NCBI RefSeq assembly: GCF_041737375.1
Contig: NZ_JBGSRV010000021.1
Location: 1 to 38,097, forward strand
From: Vampirovibrio sp041737375
GTDB taxonomy: Bacteria > Cyanobacteriota > Vampirovibrionia > Vampirovibrionales > Vampirovibrionaceae
Length of the DNA stretch: 38,097 nucleotides
Direction of reading: 5' to 3'
Part shown: in pieces, positions 36,598 through 38,097 of the stretch
Position numbering within the stretch: position 1 is the stretch's first letter
How the letters are laid out: each line of letters starts with the position of its first letter
Made by a program: the position numbers and the translations under genes
Notes under the pieces: model-generated
What the model was told of the DNA's origin: nothing
Databases searched by the model: none
Seen by the model: only the letters and a program-made list of their open reading frames with translations

Positions 36598-38097
36598 TTA
36601 TTTGAACTTGTCCATAATGGCGCGAATGGACTCGTCTGAAGTGTCCGGCTCGCCGGGTGATTGCACGGTGATGTGACTGGAGCGCCGCCTGGGCGCTGGC
36701 TGGGTCATCCGGGTTTCTGGGGCGGGGGCGGCTGGTTTGTAGCTAACTGGAATCAGGTTATCTGAGCTATTTGACGGCATTGTTTTTGTGGCTGGCATGG
36801 CGGTACTCGGCAATAATTCGCCGGATGGTCTGGGGGCCGATTTTGCCATGCTCTTGTTCTCCAGAGGATCAAAACTGTGGCTGGTACCGCTCAGGGCATG
36901 GGGTTTTTGCATGGCCGGAAGGGCATTGGGTGGGTTATGATCGGAAAAGGATACTGGCAGGATATTGCGATCGGTGTTGTTTTTAGACAAGGTGGCCGGG
37001 GTCATTCCCGAGCCATCGTAAGCCGGTATGTTTCTGGCAACTTCGGCATCTTCTTTCACAATATGGGGGGTAATCAGCAACACCAGTTCAGTGCGGGTTT
37101 TGTTGAGCGTTGAGTTTCTGGCCAGTGCGCCCAAAATGGGCAGTCTGGCCAAAGCGGGGTTTTCAAACACGGCTGACTTGTTGGTATTTTGGACCAATCC
37201 GCCCAAAACAAAGGTTTCGCCATCCTGTAGCTGCACGTTTTGAGTGAGTACTTCCCGTTTGGAAAGCAGGGTAATGATGCCACCCAGCCCGCTTTTCGTA
37301 TCAGAAACTGTGCTGACAATGGGGCGAACCCGCAATGAAACCGTGTTATTGGCCCCAATTTTCGGCAGTAGGTTCAATACAATACCCGCTTCCCCAATGT
37401 TAATGGTGGCCGTGGGAGCGGTTAACGCGCTTTGGGTCAAGGTCACGGATCGGATAATTTCATCCACAATGCTCACCACTGCTTCGTTGTCGCTGCTGGT
37501 GATGACCGTTGGGTTGGCCAGCATTTTGGCTTTATTCTGGCTGATGAGCGCGTTCAGCTGATAATAAAAATTTCGATTGCGGCTAATGGGGCTGGTGGTC
37601 CATTGAAACAAGTTTTCCATGGGGCTATTGGTGCTGGTATTAATGCCCACGCTGCTGTTGTTATTAGCTCCCAGTTTAAATCCACCGTTGTTATAGCCAA
37701 AGTTAAAGCCCAGTTCTTTTTGACCGGTTTCGTTAATCTCAATCAGCGAGGTTTCCAGAACCACTTGCGGTACTTTACGGTCCAGGCTAGGGATCATGGC
37801 TTCCGCCATGGCAATTTGATCGGCGGTTCCCATCAGGGTTAGGGTATTGAGTCGGGTATCCGGCAAAATAATGGGCCCGGTGGATGAGAGTGAAACCATT
37901 TGAGCGGCCTTGATATGGGTTCGCAAGGTCATGCTGTTACTCAGGCTAGCGCTTTGACCGCCCCCCCCACCGCCACCGCTTTGCGATGCTTGGGTGGAAC
38001 CTGCGCCATCCTGTACGTTATCGGCCACTACTCGCACCTGGCTAGGCATCATTCCTACCGCGCCACCGGCCGCACCACCGCCAGCCCCGCCACCGGC
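36598..38097 (-). CDS. Secretin (type II secretion / type IV pilus outer-membrane channel), 5' end missing
   Basis: The frame runs off the right edge; ATG-ATG at 38052 is probably internal because coding continues upstream as a Gly/Ala-rich stretch. Seen: VADNVQDGAGSTQ, a Gly run, LTLMGTADQIAMAEAMIPSLD (end of an N-domain), then the secretin core VPQVVLETSLIEINETGQKELGFNF, IVDEIIRS, GEAGIVLNLLPKI, SLRVRPIVSTVSD, NVQLQDGETFVLGGL and LPILGALARN...ELVLLITPHIV. A Pro/Ser-rich tail of about 140 residues follows, longer than in most secretins. It forms a gated ring in the outer membrane; whether for pili or for protein export cannot be told without the 5' end and neighbours. It could export the nearby proteins that lack Sec signals only indirectly; this is not shown. 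Confidence 0.9.
   Translation of the reverse strand, partial: AGGGAGGGAAGGAVGMMPSQVRVVADNVQDGAGSTQASQSGGGGGGGQSASLSNSMTLRTHIKAAQMVSLSSTGPIILPDTRLNTLTLMGTADQIAMAEAMIPSLDRKVPQVVLETSLIEINETGQKELGFNFGYNNGGFKLGANNNSSVGINTSTNSPMENLFQWTTSPISRNRNFYYQLNALISQNKAKMLANPTVITSSDNEAVVSIVDEIIRSVTLTQSALTAPTATINIGEAGIVLNLLPKIGANNTVSLRVRPIVSTVSDTKSGLGGIITLLSKREVLTQNVQLQDGETFVLGGLVQNTNKSAVFENPALARLPILGALARNSTLNKTRTELVLLITPHIVKEDAEVARNIPAYDGSGMTPATLSKNNTDRNILPVSFSDHNPPNALPAMQKPHALSGTSHSFDPLENKSMAKSAPRPSGELLPSTAMPATKTMPSNSSDNLIPVSYKPAAPAPETRMTQPAPRRRSSHITVQSPGEPDTSDESIRAIMDKFK

Overview
The window is about 38 kb of a bacterial chromosome with moderate GC, dense genes and short intergenic spaces. There are no insertion sequences, no CRISPR array and no tRNA or rRNA gene that I can recognise. 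The gene mix (cyanobacterial-length PEP carboxylase, a zinc-ribbon L28, cyanobacterial-style matrixin, DipZ, secretin, non-Sec repeat proteins with a GDPHF domain) fits a non-photosynthetic cyanobacterial relative such as Vampirovibrionales/Melainabacteria. That assignment is an inference from gene content, not a proven one. Non-ATG starts are common: TTG or GTG preceded by a good Shine-Dalgarno sequence decides the start of several genes.

Layout. 1-2.4 kb: the 3' end of a Pro-Thr-linker protein with a strong terminator, then a minus-strand pair (a RelA/SpoT-fold protein with an altered active site and a small basic ORF). 2.5-5.1 kb: a minus operon DUF1611/DgcN-like, DgcA-like epimerase, DUF486 membrane protein. 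5.3-7.0 kb: DipZ. 7.0-11.2 kb: ppc and an adenine/adenosine deaminase. 11.4-13.3 kb: three small plus genes (unknown, zinc ribbon, cupredoxin lipoprotein) converging on a secreted matrixin-type protease. 13.3-14.8 kb: gene-poor, holding one 55-codon gene. 14.8-19.2 kb: metallophosphoesterase, HIT protein, queA, rpmB and a small glycine-rich membrane-associated protein. 19.3-23.5 kb: two paralogous, highly repetitive, probably exported proteins sharing a VWD/root-cap-like C-terminal domain. 23.8-25.6 kb: a nucleotide-sugar acetyltransferase/aminotransferase pair. 25.8-29.0 kb: a large STAND/AAA-type ATPase with HEAT repeats. 29.2-30.5 kb: membrane-anchored peroxiredoxin-like protein and a cyclic-nucleotide-binding protein. 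30.8-34.4 kb: a prpD-prpB-prpC methylcitrate-cycle operon. 34.7-36.5 kb: glycerol-3-phosphate dehydrogenase. 36.6 kb to the right edge: a secretin running out of the window.

How the genes work together. The prp operon (propionyl-CoA to pyruvate and succinate), PEP carboxylase (anaplerosis), GlpD (glycerol-3-phosphate oxidation), adenine deaminase and the D-glutamate module all look like ways to use small molecules taken from other cells. The repeat proteins, matrixin, secretin and envelope thiol/copper proteins form an extracytoplasmic set. The least explained parts are the paired repeat proteins (two unrelated arrays with the same 42-bp period in one gene), the ATPase-HEAT protein and the RelA/SpoT-fold protein.
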